Shown: positions 17,969 through 26,748, counted from the stretch's first letter. The stretch is 64,000 nucleotides of DNA from Peptoniphilus_A hominis (GCF_040096015.1 NZ_JBBMFO010000002.1:39570-103569); one strand, 5' to 3'. A program made the numbers and translations. Notes: generated by a model not told the origin, from the letters alone.

Positions 17969-18786
17969 GAAAAATACAAAAATTAAGAGTAGAATCAAAA
18001 AATGGCAAGAAAGTTTTCTTAGCAGACGATGAAAATAATAAAGTTCTTCTTGCAAAGGGTGAGGGAGAGGATTTAAAGGTTGGCGACGAAGTTGAAGTCT
18101 TTGTCTACAATATTCACGAAGAATTTGAAGCAACTTTAAAAAGACCCTATGCACAAGTTGGCGACTTAAAAAAATTAAAGATTGTTGACAAGGCAAAGGT
18201 TGGTTACTTTGTGGACAATGGCATTGGCAAGGATATTTTCTTACCCTTCAAAGAAAGTTACGGAAGGCTTACTGTAGGTGAAGAATATCTTTTGTACCTC
18301 TACCACGACAAGAGCGACAGGCTTGCCCTTACCATGAATATAAAGGACAAACTTTTAGTAAATGACAAGTATAAGGTCAATGACATAGTCAAGGGAACAA
18401 TTTATAGCATGGGAAGACCTGGTGCCTTTGTTGCCATTGATAACAAGTATGATGGAATGATTCCTGCTGAAGAAATCAAGGGAATTTATAAAATTGGCGA
18501 TGAAGTTGAGGCAAGAGTGCAAAGAATTTTGCAAACTGGCTTTATAACTTTGACACTTAGAGAAAAGGCCTATAAGCAAATAGATGCCGATGCTGACTTA
18601 ATTTTAGAACTACTTGAAGACAATGGTGGTGTTCTTGAAATTGGCGACAAGTCTGATCCAGAAATCATTAAGGACTTGACAGGACTTAGCAAAAAAGCTT
18701 ACAAGAGGGCAGTGGGACACCTTTACAAAAATAGAAGCATAAATATTTACGATACAAAAATCGAGTTGAGACATGGAAGAAAATAA
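17959..18786 (+). CDS. cvfB: S1-like RNA-binding protein CvfB
   Basis: A 275-aa protein with tandem S1-type OB folds and a C-terminal winged-helix segment, the CvfB/YitL layout. The third S1 domain (VNDIVKGTIYSMGRPGAFVA) is clearest, and the end (AYKRAVGHLYKNRSINIY) matches the family. CvfB binds RNA and affects virulence and translation in staphylococci. It overlaps both neighbours. Confidence 0.88.
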   Translation: MELGKIQKLRVESKNGKKVFLADDENNKVLLAKGEGEDLKVGDEVEVFVYNIHEEFEATLKRPYAQVGDLKKLKIVDKAKVGYFVDNGIGKDIFLPFKESYGRLTVGEEYLLYLYHDKSDRLALTMNIKDKLLVNDKYKVNDIVKGTIYSMGRPGAFVAIDNKYDGMIPAEEIKGIYKIGDEVEARVQRILQTGFITLTLREKAYKQIDADADLILELLEDNGGVLEIGDKSDPEIIKDLTGLSKKAYKRAVGHLYKNRSINIYDTKIELRHGRK

Positions 18787-20017
18787 ATTTACAAGAGAAA
18801 TTATTGACTTTGACTTCAAGGGACTTGGCATGACAAAAGTTGATGGACTGCCAGTCTTTTTAGATGGTGGAGTCATTGGAGATGAGGTTGAATTTCTAAT
18901 TAGCAAGAAAAAGAAAAATTTCTGCAAGGGAAAAATTATAAATATAATAAAAAAATCTAAGGACAGAGTTAATAGCCCCTGTCCTTATTTTAAAGATTGT
19001 GGAGGTTGCGACTTTCTAAATTATTCTGATGACATGGAATTAAAGTGGAAGGAAGATGACACAAATAAGAATTTAGAAAAAATTGCAGGCCTAGACATAA
19101 GAGTTGAGGAAGTCCTTGATTCGCCAGAAAAAACTCATTACAGAAATAATATGCAGTTCCAAGTGAGAGATGGCGTAATTGGACTTTATGGCAAAAATTC
19201 CAAGGACATAGTTGCCATAAAAAACTGCCTAATGCAAAGAGATAAAGCCAATGAAGTCTTACAAATAATGTGGCGATACAAAAAACTAAGGGACCTAAAG
19301 CGAATTGGAATTAGGACAAATTATAAGGGCGAAGTCCTCTTAATCCTTGTAACAAAGGGAGATAAAGTCGAAATTAAGGATATACTGTCTGACTTAATTG
19401 AGGCAGGAGTAAAATCAATTTATCTAAATTACAATGGAGGGGACAAGTTCCACTACTCACGAGAATTTGAAAAAATTTATGGCGAGGATACAATCGAAGA
19501 AAAATTACTAGACATAAATTATAAAATCTCTCCAGAATCCTTTTTCCAAATAAATAGGTTGGCGACAGAAAAACTCTATCAAAAAGCAATTGAGTACTTA
19601 GAGCCTAAGGCAGAAGATAAAATTTATGACTTATATTGTGGAGTTGGCTCAATATCACTATCTGTAGCCAAAAGTGGAGCTCAAGTAATAGGAATTGAAA
19701 TAGTAGATAGTGCCGTCGATGACGCAAGAATAAATGCAGAAAATAATAATATCAATGCAAGATTTGTAAAGGGAGCGGCAGAAGAAGTCATAGAAAAACT
19801 TTGGGAAGAAGAAAAAATTTCTCCAAATAAAATAATTGTAGACCCACCAAGGAAGGGACTTGACGAAAAATTAGTAAACTTCTTAAAGGAAAACCCAGTA
19901 GAAAGGCTTGTCTATATCTCCTGCAATCCAGCAACCCAAGCAAGAGATTTAAAAACCCTAAAAGAAGTATATAGGGTGGAAAAAGTAGCATTAGTAAATC
20001 TCTTCCCAAACACAGCC

Positions 20018-20224
<207 letters not shown>

Positions 20225-20289
20225 ATCAGGCTACTCATCATATAATAAAAATGATATAATAGTAATTAGGTTGAATTAAGGAGTTCAAT

Positions 20290-21237
20290 ATGAATAAAAA
20301 AATAAATCTGATACTACCTAAAAAACAATTCCAAATCCAGCTAGTAGGAATCTATGCACGAGTCAGCACGACAGATAAAGACCAGTTAAATAGTTTAGTT
20401 GCACAAATATCTGCCTTAACTAGACTTACCTCCCATTATTCCAATTGGAGGCTTGTAGATATTTATATTGATATTGCGTCAGGCAAAACTAAATCAAGTA
20501 GAAAAGAATTCTCAAGAATGCTCGAAGACATAAAGAAAGAAGACGTAAATATAATCATTACAAAGAGCGTCAGTCGATTTGGTCGTGATACAGTAGATGC
20601 TTTAGAAGCATTAAAAGTAATTAAGCAAGTCAGTGCAAGAATTATCTTTGAACAAGAAAACCTAGATAGCCAAGAAGATGATACAGATATAATCATATCC
20701 ATTATGGAATCTTTAGCACAATCAGAAAACGAACAGCGAAGTGAAAATATAAAATGGGGTCTAAAGCAAAGAGCGGCACAAGGCACATCAAAGCTTTATA
20801 ATAGAAAGTGTTATGGCTATGATCATGATGAAAATGGAGAATTAATTATAAACTTTCAACAAGCAAAAATTGTCAAGAAAATATTTAATTGGTACTTAGA
20901 TGGGAAAAGTGTCATTGGCATAGTCAAAGAACTTGAAAAAGAAAACATTAAATCTCCTACAGGGAAAAACAAATGGCCAAAGAGAAGCGTAGAAACTATG
21001 TTAGAAAATGAAAAGTATACAGGCTCTGTAAAACTATTAGATTCAGTAAATAAAGAAAATTATTATCTTCTAAAAGAGAATCACGAAGCAATTATTACAG
21101 AGGAAGTATTTAATAAAGTTCAAGAAGAAAAATCAAGTAGGAGTAATCTTGATGGGGAAAATAATAGAAAGAGTAGAAAATATAGTTCAAAAGATGTTAG
21201 TAGAAATAAAAAAATGGATATCACAAATGGGAAATAA
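20290..21237 (+). CDS. Serine site-specific recombinase, short form
   Basis: Large-type serine recombinase, cut short. The resolvase domain has the catalytic Ser in YARVSTTDKDQ and the motif SVSRFGRDTVDALE. A recombinase domain follows (YGYDHDENGE to MLENEKYTGSV). The protein stops at 315 aa without the cysteine zinc-ribbon and coiled coil of 450-550-aa integrases. Several Firmicutes elements use sets of such short enzymes, so it may be whole or truncated. It lies 236 bases after rlmD, next to one att-like copy, and is the only integrase-type gene in the window. A TATAAT-rich stretch at 20240-20262 may be its promoter. Confidence 0.88.
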   Translation: MNKKINLILPKKQFQIQLVGIYARVSTTDKDQLNSLVAQISALTRLTSHYSNWRLVDIYIDIASGKTKSSRKEFSRMLEDIKKEDVNIIITKSVSRFGRDTVDALEALKVIKQVSARIIFEQENLDSQEDDTDIIISIMESLAQSENEQRSENIKWGLKQRAAQGTSKLYNRKCYGYDHDENGELIINFQQAKIVKKIFNWYLDGKSVIGIVKELEKENIKSPTGKNKWPKRSVETMLENEKYTGSVKLLDSVNKENYYLLKENHEAIITEEVFNKVQEEKSSRSNLDGENNRKSRKYSSKDVSRNKKMDITNGK

Positions 21238-21241
21238 AATT

Positions 21242-21895
21242 ATGTATGGTGAACTAAATTCTACAATAGTGGATAAATCTAAATACAAAGAGTTTTTGAC
21301 AGTAGAAGAGTGTAGAAAGTGGGGAGAGTATTATTCGAATTGGGCTAAAAGATATAGAGAGGTTATGAGTTTAACTGAGAAAATAAAAACTCAACATTCT
21401 TTAGAAACTGCAACAGTTGAATGTTATTGTGGACATTCATATAGAGAAATTAATAAGCTATTAAGATCAGGGTCTATTTCTGACAATAAATTATACGATA
21501 AAATGGCTGATATATTGATAATGACATTGTGTTCCGCTCCTAGAATTCCAGAGGATATTGTGGTTTATAGAGTAATTGATAAGTCTTTTATAGAAGATAT
21601 GATTAGACATAACAAATTAAGTAGGCCAACCCCAATCCAAGAAAAAGGATTCATGAGTACAAGCTTATTAAAAAATATTGTTAATACATATAGTGAAGCG
21701 GTTGGAGAACCACATTTGTTAAAAATATATGTACCCCAAAACACTATAGGTATTTATGTAAATTCAATAACTAAAAGAGATGAGGAAGAAATACTCATAG
21801 CACCAAATAACTACTTATGGCTTATAGATTACCCGTATTATGATGAAGGCTACTCTGTTAAAATATTTGAATGTCAATTAGTTACATTTGTATAA
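21242..21895 (+). CDS. Putative ADP-ribosyltransferase (exoenzyme/VIP2-type fold)
   Basis: The domain shows, in order, YCGHSYREINKLLR, the Arg motif VVYRVI, the Ser-Thr-Ser motif GFMSTSL, and the E-x-E motif in RDEEEILIAP, which together define R-S-E mono-ADP-ribosyltransferases. No signal peptide is visible. Such domains occur as toxins and as phage head-linked enzymes that modify host proteins. The start could be ATG 21227 or 21242; the latter follows GGGA. It is cargo between the recombinase and the second att-like copy. The target is unknown. Confidence 0.75.
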   Translation: MYGELNSTIVDKSKYKEFLTVEECRKWGEYYSNWAKRYREVMSLTEKIKTQHSLETATVECYCGHSYREINKLLRSGSISDNKLYDKMADILIMTLCSAPRIPEDIVVYRVIDKSFIEDMIRHNKLSRPTPIQEKGFMSTSLLKNIVNTYSEAVGEPHLLKIYVPQNTIGIYVNSITKRDEEEILIAPNNYLWLIDYPYYDEGYSVKIFECQLVTFV

Positions 21896-22001
21896 AATTG
21901 CCTAATCAAAAATATAGTTAGTGTAGATAATTATGACAAGAAATAAGAGTAAATAGCTATTTTATGGTGTAAAAATAAGGAGATATATAACCTAACTATC
22001 A

Positions 22002-22207
<206 letters not shown>

Positions 22208-22213
22208 TAGGAC

Positions 22214-22267
22214 TTGACACATCAATTAATAAGTTGTAAAATATAAACAAGTTAGCAGATTAGCTAA
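22214..22267 (+). promoter_or_regulatory. Repressor promoter and operator
   Basis: TTGACA (22214-22219), 17 bases, TAAAAT (22237-22242). Ten bases on lies TTAGC-N6-GCTAA (22252-22267), an operator-like inverted repeat that recurs at 23482-23497. Confidence 0.75.
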
Positions 22268-22287
22268 TAAAGTAATAGGAGGTAATC

Positions 22288-22659
22288 ATGAACAATCACG
22301 AACTGACTTTTGGGGATTTTATTTCTCAGAAGAGAAAGGATTTAAGAATCACCTTAAAGGATATGGCTGACAGGCTTAATATTTCCTCACCGTATCTAAG
22401 TGATGTAGAGAAAGGAAAAAGGGACTCTTTTGACTTAGATAGGTTGAACCAAATTGCTAAAATATTAAACTTGGATGAAGAAGAATCATCCATTATGATG
22501 GATTTAGCTGGAAAGCAAAGAAATACGGTGGCACCTGATTTGCCAGAGTATATTTTAAAGACTAAAGGCTTAAGCGTAGCTTTGAGAAAGGCTAGAGACT
22601 TAGATGTTAAAGAAGAAGAGTGGATAAAATTCATTGAAGAAATTGAAAAAGAGAGGTAG
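22288..22659 (+). CDS. XRE-family phage repressor (helix-turn-helix)
   Basis: A 123-aa DNA-binding protein. The helix-turn-helix spans about residues 18-60 (ITLKDMADRLNISSPYLSDV). It lacks a LexA-type peptidase domain, and its neighbour is an ImmA-type metalloprotease; this split arrangement matches repressors removed by a separate protease on DNA damage. It has a strong ribosome site (TAGGAGG) and its own promoter with an operator that it probably binds itself. Confidence 0.88.
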   Translation: MNNHELTFGDFISQKRKDLRITLKDMADRLNISSPYLSDVEKGKRDSFDLDRLNQIAKILNLDEEESSIMMDLAGKQRNTVAPDLPEYILKTKGLSVALRKARDLDVKEEEWIKFIEEIEKER

Positions 22660-22661
22660 GC

Positions 22662-23447
22662 ATGTATCAATATAACTTCAACAAATCAAGTACAGGTGCT
22701 CCATTTATCACTTTAGATCAAATTGAATCACTGACCGAGCAAATCCTCAATAAATATTGTCCTTCTGCAATTGAAAATTTTGAAGCAGTAGATATTGAAG
22801 GACTAGCAGAATTTGATTTAGGGTTTAATGTTGAATATGCCTACTTATCTCATAACGGATGCTATGCAGGGATGATGGTCTTTAATGATGACCAAGTAAT
22901 ACGAACAATGAAAAGCCTAATGCCAAATGTTGAAACTGGGCAATGGGAACTAGAATATCTTACAGATAGAGCTAATACTATTCTAATAGATAAGCAATTA
23001 GACAATCCAAGAGATAAAGGATTTAGAAGATTTACCCTAGCTCATGAATGTGGACATGGTGTAATTCATCCGTGTGTATTCTATAGAGATCCAAACCAAC
23101 TATCTTTTTTTAATGAAGAAGAAAAGCCTGCTTCACTAGCTTGTCGAACTGGCGATGTTAATAAAAAGAAAAATAAACGCTGGGGATTTATGGATACAAT
23201 AGAATGGCAGGCGAATACATTTGCTTCTTGTCTTTTGATGAATAAAAAAGCAATTATAAAGTATTTATACTATCTAGGATATGATAAGCACATTAAGGAT
23301 GAAACTTATCTATTTGATTTCATCATGAAAGTATCAGAGCAATTCCAAGTATCAAAAACAGCAGCATTAGTTCGATTAAAAGTATTAGGCTATGCACCTA
23401 ACGACTTTGAATTAACAAAAGAACTATATAACGAATTTAGTTTTTAA
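22662..23447 (+). CDS. ImmA/IrrE-type metallopeptidase
   Basis: A 261-aa protein with the zinc motif HECGH within FTLAHECGHGVIHP. In ICEBs1 and many phages an ImmA protease cuts the repressor to trigger induction. Its start lies two bases after the repressor stop. The C-terminal half (TIEWQANTFASCLLMNKKAI) matches the second conserved helix of the family. A terminator follows directly. Confidence 0.88.
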   Translation: MYQYNFNKSSTGAPFITLDQIESLTEQILNKYCPSAIENFEAVDIEGLAEFDLGFNVEYAYLSHNGCYAGMMVFNDDQVIRTMKSLMPNVETGQWELEYLTDRANTILIDKQLDNPRDKGFRRFTLAHECGHGVIHPCVFYRDPNQLSFFNEEEKPASLACRTGDVNKKKNKRWGFMDTIEWQANTFASCLLMNKKAIIKYLYYLGYDKHIKDETYLFDFIMKVSEQFQVSKTAALVRLKVLGYAPNDFELTKELYNEFSF

Positions 23448-23450
23448 AAT

Positions 23451-23471
23451 ATAGCTTAGCTATATTTTTTT
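23451..23471 (+). terminator. Terminator after the repressor operon
   Basis: AATATAGC pairs with GCTATATT around TTA and is followed by a T run. It separates the lysogenic operon from the early genes on the same strand. Confidence 0.75.
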
Positions 23472-23481
23472 AAGAAAGAAA

Positions 23482-23497
23482 TTAGCAAAGAAGCTAA
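23482..23497 (+). promoter_or_regulatory. Second repressor-type operator TTAGC-N6-GCTAA
   Basis: The same inverted repeat as at 22252-22267, 23 bases before the start of the zinc-ribbon gene. I see no strong -35/-10 pair overlapping it, so the early promoter itself is not placed. Confidence 0.55.
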
Positions 23498-23519
23498 TAA
23501 GGAAAGACGAGGAGGTATT

Positions 23520-23684
23520 ATGGAACAAATGGCATGTCCAGTCTGTAAAAAGAGATTTTTTGATGTATCAAGAATTCCTTTAGAGAAAATAGAGATAGCA
23601 GCAAAATGTCCACACTGTGGGAAAATCTCAACACTGGAAATATCAAACAAAAATAAGAAAAAACCATACCGAGCAAAGAAGTAA
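23520..23684 (+). CDS. Small two-CxxC zinc-ribbon protein (Com-like)
   Basis: A 54-aa protein too short for most gene lists. It has CPVCKKRFF and CPHCGK 25 residues apart and a basic tail (KNKKKPYRAKK), as in Com-type translational regulators and small phage zinc ribbons. The start follows GAGGAGGT. It likely binds nucleic acid; its target is unknown. Confidence 0.7.
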   Translation: MEQMACPVCKKRFFDVSRIPLEKIEIAAKCPHCGKISTLEISNKNKKKPYRAKK

Positions 23685-23695
23685 ATGTAACTATC

Positions 23696-23741
23696 AAATA
23701 GCCGGATGAGTATTCAAAAGGAAACTCATCTGGCTATTTTT
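23696..23741 (+). terminator. Terminator or attenuator after the zinc-ribbon gene
   Basis: AATAGCCGGATGAGT pairs with ACTCATCTGGCTATT (one G-U pair) and runs into TTTTT. The next gene's ribosome site starts six bases later. Confidence 0.85.
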
Positions 23742-23760
23742 ATATTAAGGAGGTGATCCT

Positions 23761-23895
23761 ATAGAAATAAGAAACAAAGAAGGAAAAAGAGTCTGTGATA
23801 TTAGCGAAGACAAGAAAAAGCTAACTATCAGGCGAGGTAAAAGTACAACCATAGCCTATGTAGTTAAAGGCGAAATTAAAATTTTAAATAAGTAA
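23761..23895 (+). CDS. Small protein (44 aa) with apparent ATA start
   Basis: A 44-codon frame with a stop just upstream and no ATG, GTG or TTG near the ribosome site. Its site AAGGAGGTGATCC (23747-23759) matches the 16S anti-Shine-Dalgarno region over 13 bases and places ATA at 23761 at normal spacing. The product (RVCDISEDKKKL, TIRRGKSTTIAYVVKG) looks like a small beta-rich phage protein of unknown role. Two later genes in this phage have the same kind of start. Confidence 0.6.
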   Translation: MEIRNKEGKRVCDISEDKKKLTIRRGKSTTIAYVVKGEIKILNK

Positions 23896-23902
23896 AAGAG
23901 AT

Positions 23903-23994
23903 ATCCGCAAGAACGCTAGACGGCAGTCGGAAAACCAAACCATGGTTTTCTATTGCCGTCTTTTTTTGTTTTTACGGATGGCCTTCTTGCGGAT
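23903..23994 (+). promoter_or_regulatory. Attenuator-like RNA: terminator nested in an outer stem
   Basis: The outer stem ATCCGCAAGAA (23903-23913) pairs perfectly with 23984-23994. Inside it AGACGGCA (23918-23925) pairs with TGCCGTCT (23954-23961), followed by seven T residues, and a third stem GAAAACCA/TGGTTTTC sits in that loop. It lies just before a sigma-like gene, so it may gate early transcription. Confidence 0.7.
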
Positions 23995-24020
23995 CTAGAG
24001 ATTTTGCAAGGAGGCAAAAG

Positions 24021-24539
24021 ATGGCAAAGAAAAGATATTTAGAAATAAATGGCAAAGAAATCGAAGTTAGTGAAGAAGTCTACAAAGAATATATGAAACC
24101 AATCTGGAGAGAAAAAAAGAGAATACAAAGAGCCTACAAGAATTTAGAAGAACTACAAGATAAAGACAGAATTAAAACAGCGACTGAGAAAAATGGAAAC
24201 TATGTCCAAGCAGGAAGTTTAGAAACAGGCTTTGTCGAAACAAAAGAATATGGTCTTCCTTTATCCCTTGATGTTGCTGAAGAGGAATACGACTTTGAAG
24301 TAACTAGCGTTCAAAACACTGAAGACATAGTAACGTACAAACTTCTAGAAGAAGCATTCTTAGAAGTCATTAGTGAATTTTCTGAAAGAGATAAAAAAGT
24401 TCTAAAACTACTTTTTCTCTACGAAATGAAAGAAAGAGAAGTCGCAGAAGTAGTAGGAATATCCCAAAAAACAGTTAATAACATCAAAAATAAGCATTTA
24501 CCAAAGATTCAAGAGAAATTGAGACCTTGGAAAAAATAA
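24021..24539 (+). CDS. Sigma-70 region 4-like phage regulator
   Basis: A 172-aa protein. The last 60 residues form a sigma region 4 helix-turn-helix (SERDKKVLKLLFLYEMKERE, then EVVGISQKTVNNIK). The N-terminal half is basic and coiled and has no recognisable region 2, so it is more likely an auxiliary factor than a full sigma factor. It follows the nested terminator structure and probably controls the downstream replication operon. Confidence 0.8.
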   Translation: MAKKRYLEINGKEIEVSEEVYKEYMKPIWREKKRIQRAYKNLEELQDKDRIKTATEKNGNYVQAGSLETGFVETKEYGLPLSLDVAEEEYDFEVTSVQNTEDIVTYKLLEEAFLEVISEFSERDKKVLKLLFLYEMKEREVAEVVGISQKTVNNIKNKHLPKIQEKLRPWKK

Positions 24540-24540
24540 T

Positions 24541-24735
24541 TACTCAAAAACTTACTAGATGTCCTAAGGAATATGAGGGAAGAAGTCTTACTCAAATACA
24601 AACAGGATGTCCTAAGGAGTATGAGAGGAGAAATCTTACTCAAAAATTTAATGAATGTCCTAAGGAGTATGAGAGGAGAAATCTTACTCAAAAATTTAAT
24701 GAATGTCCCAAGGAGTATGAAAGGAGGAACAAAGT
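24541..24735 (+). repeat. Four tandem 48-base repeats
   Basis: The unit recurs exactly every 48 bases (marker ATG at 24559, 24607, 24655 and 24703). The last two units are almost identical; the first is the most diverged. 48 is a multiple of three, and one frame encodes CPKEYERRNLTQKFNE repeats. Each unit also contains TAAGGAGTATGAGAGGAG, rich in Shine-Dalgarno-like bases. An open frame from TTG 24527 spans the whole array. Confidence 0.9.
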
Positions 24736-24898
24736 GGACTTAGTAAAAAACGAACAGATGGCAGAAAGTTTAATAGCCATCTCAATTGTTGCCAAGAAGA
24801 TAGCTATGGAATTAATGCAACCAGAGAAAGGAGAAAAAAGTGTCAAGAATAAAGCTACTAATGGAAATCAAAGAAGATGCAGAGAATCTTGCATCTAG
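24734..24898 (+). CDS. Small helical protein, 54 aa
   Basis: The GTG at 24734 follows AAAGGAGGAAC, the best ribosome site in the area. The product is a short helix (AESLIAISIVAKKIAMELM) with a basic tail. The same frame is open back to TTG 24527 through the repeats, so a 123-aa form with a repeat-rich N-terminus is possible. No function can be given. Confidence 0.5.
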   Translation: MDLVKNEQMAESLIAISIVAKKIAMELMQPEKGEKSVKNKATNGNQRRCRESCI

Positions 24899-25136
24899 TA
24901 TAGGTGTCCTTCTAACAGCACTAGAAAGTGACGAGGAACTACCTAAAGAAGAAAAGGTAAAACAAGAAGAAAAAACCTATGAGATTGAAGATGTAAGAAA
25001 GATACTAGCCGATAAATCAAGATTAGGCCATACTGCTAAGATAAGAGAACTCTTAGAAAAGTATGGGGCTAAAAAGTTATCTGCGATTGATCCAGGTAAC
25101 TATAAAGACTTGGTAGCAGATGTGGAGAAGTTGTAA
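24840..25136 (+). CDS. Hypothetical early phage protein, 98 aa
   Basis: Starts at GTG 24840 after GAAAGGAGA and overlaps the preceding gene in another frame. The C-terminal part (RLGHTAKIRELLEKYGAKKL) resembles a small domain common in clostridial phage operons next to DUF2800 genes. Its stop overlaps the DUF2800 start by one base. Function unknown. Confidence 0.75.
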   Translation: MSRIKLLMEIKEDAENLASSIGVLLTALESDEELPKEEKVKQEEKTYEIEDVRKILADKSRLGHTAKIRELLEKYGAKKLSAIDPGNYKDLVADVEKL

Positions 25137-26254
25137 TGGGCGCTCATGCTATTTTATCAGCATCATCTTCTAATAGATGGATTCACTGTCCACCAAGCGT
25201 AAAGCTATCTCAAAAATATGAAGATGAAGTTAGTCCTTATGCACTTGAAGGTACCTCAGCTCATGCCTTAGCAGAATATAAACTAAAAAAGTTATTAGGC
25301 TTAGATGTAAAAGATCCAACAGAGGATTTAGATTTTTATGATGAAGAAATGGATGAGTTAACTGAAGGATATGCCTCATATGTAATAGAAGTAATAAGTA
25401 GTTATGAAAGCCCAGCTGTATTTGTAGAAGAAAGACTCGACCTATCAGAATATGTTAAAGAGTCCTTTGGAACTGCTGACTGTGTAGTTGTTGGAGGAAA
25501 AGAACTTCATGTAATAGATCTAAAGTATGGTCAGGGAGTTTTAGTAGATGCTAAAGAAAACACACAACTCATGTTATACGGACTAGGTGCTCTGGCTCTC
25601 TTCGATGGAATTTATGATATCGAGAAAGTAATTCTTCATATCTATCAACCAAGAAGGTGTAACATCTCATCTTATGAAATTAAAAAGACAGAACTTTATA
25701 AGTGGGGAGAATCCATACGAGAGATAGCGGAGAAAGCATATAAAGGTGAAGGAGAATTCTCGTGTGGAGGATGGTGCATCTTTTGCAAAGCTAAGAATAA
25801 GTGTAGAAAAAGAGCAGAAGAAAACCTAAAACTGGCACAAGAAGAATTTATCCTACCACCAGAACTATCTGATGATGAAATTGAAGAGATTCTACCAAGA
25901 TTAGACGAACTGGAACTATGGGTCAAAGATATCAAGGCTTACGCTTTAGAAAGAGCAATGAAGGGTCAAAGATGGAAGGATCTAAAACTTGTCGAAGGTA
26001 GGTCTAATAGGAAATACCGAGATGAAGATGAAGTTGTAAAAAAAGTAAAAGAACTGGGATTCGATCCCTTTGAAGAAAAGTTACTTGGCATCACAGCCAT
26101 GACTAAGTTACTAGGTAAGAAGGTCTTTGATGAAAATATTACAGATTTATTAGAAAAACCAAAAGGAAAGTTAACTTTAGTAAGTGTTGATGACAAGAGA
26201 GAAGAAGTAAAAATTGACAATGTTAAGGAAGAATTCGGAGTGGTTAAGGAATGA
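25136..26254 (+). CDS. DUF2800 family protein, RecB-nuclease-like
   Basis: A 372-aa phage protein of the DUF2800 family, which belongs to the PD-(D/E)XK nuclease clan. It opens with AHAILSASSSNRWIHCPPSV. The likely active-site segment is the Asp in GTADCVVVGGKELHVIDLKYG with the Lys in DLKYG. A cluster of Cys (CGGWCIFCKAKNKC) may hold an iron-sulfur site, as in AddB/Cas4-type nucleases. It likely acts with the following ssDNA-binding and polymerase genes in recombination or replication. Confidence 0.85.
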   Translation: MGAHAILSASSSNRWIHCPPSVKLSQKYEDEVSPYALEGTSAHALAEYKLKKLLGLDVKDPTEDLDFYDEEMDELTEGYASYVIEVISSYESPAVFVEERLDLSEYVKESFGTADCVVVGGKELHVIDLKYGQGVLVDAKENTQLMLYGLGALALFDGIYDIEKVILHIYQPRRCNISSYEIKKTELYKWGESIREIAEKAYKGEGEFSCGGWCIFCKAKNKCRKRAEENLKLAQEEFILPPELSDDEIEEILPRLDELELWVKDIKAYALERAMKGQRWKDLKLVEGRSNRKYRDEDEVVKKVKELGFDPFEEKLLGITAMTKLLGKKVFDENITDLLEKPKGKLTLVSVDDKREEVKIDNVKEEFGVVKE

Positions 26255-26748
26255 AAAAAATACCACTTACAAAAGGACTTTATGCATTAGTTGACGATGA
26301 AGATTACAAAGAACTATCAAAATATAAGTGGTTTGCCAGCGGTCATCCAGGTCAGTTATATGCCTGTAGACACAATCCAGAGAATAAATCTCGCCATATT
26401 AGAATGCATAGACAGATTCTAAATGCACCAGAAAATATGGAAGTAGATCATATAAATCTCAATAGATTAGATAATAGACGATCTAATTTAAGATTAGCAA
26501 CTCGACAAGAAAATTCTTTTAATAGAAACAAGTTTAACAAGAAATCTCACTCTAAATATAAGGGAGTTACTTTTCATGTTAGAGATAGATGTTGGCAAGC
26601 TTGCATCAGAGTAAATGGCAAACACATTTATTTAGGTAGTTTTGATAAAGAAGTTGACGCTGCAATGGCGTACAACAAAGCAGCTAAAAAGTATCATGGT
26701 AGATTTGCAAAATTAAATATAATTCAGGAGGAAAATTATGCAAAATAA
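26251..26748 (+). CDS. HNH homing-type endonuclease with AP2 domain
   Basis: The N-terminal half contains the HNH core (MHRQILNAPENMEVDHINLN, then DNRRSNLRLATRQEN), and the C-terminal half an AP2 DNA-binding domain (SKYKGVTFHVRDRCWQACI). This pairing is typical of free-standing homing endonucleases. It sits between DUF2800 and DUF2815, which are usually neighbours, and overlaps both by a few bases, so it looks like a mobile insert fitted into the operon. Confidence 0.88.
   Translation: MKKIPLTKGLYALVDDEDYKELSKYKWFASGHPGQLYACRHNPENKSRHIRMHRQILNAPENMEVDHINLNRLDNRRSNLRLATRQENSFNRNKFNKKSHSKYKGVTFHVRDRCWQACIRVNGKHIYLGSFDKEVDAAMAYNKAAKKYHGRFAKLNIIQEENYAK

Noticed and set aside
24541..24735. CRISPR-like array
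   Set aside because: Units are contiguous 48-base tandem repeats with no unique spacers and no cas genes nearby.
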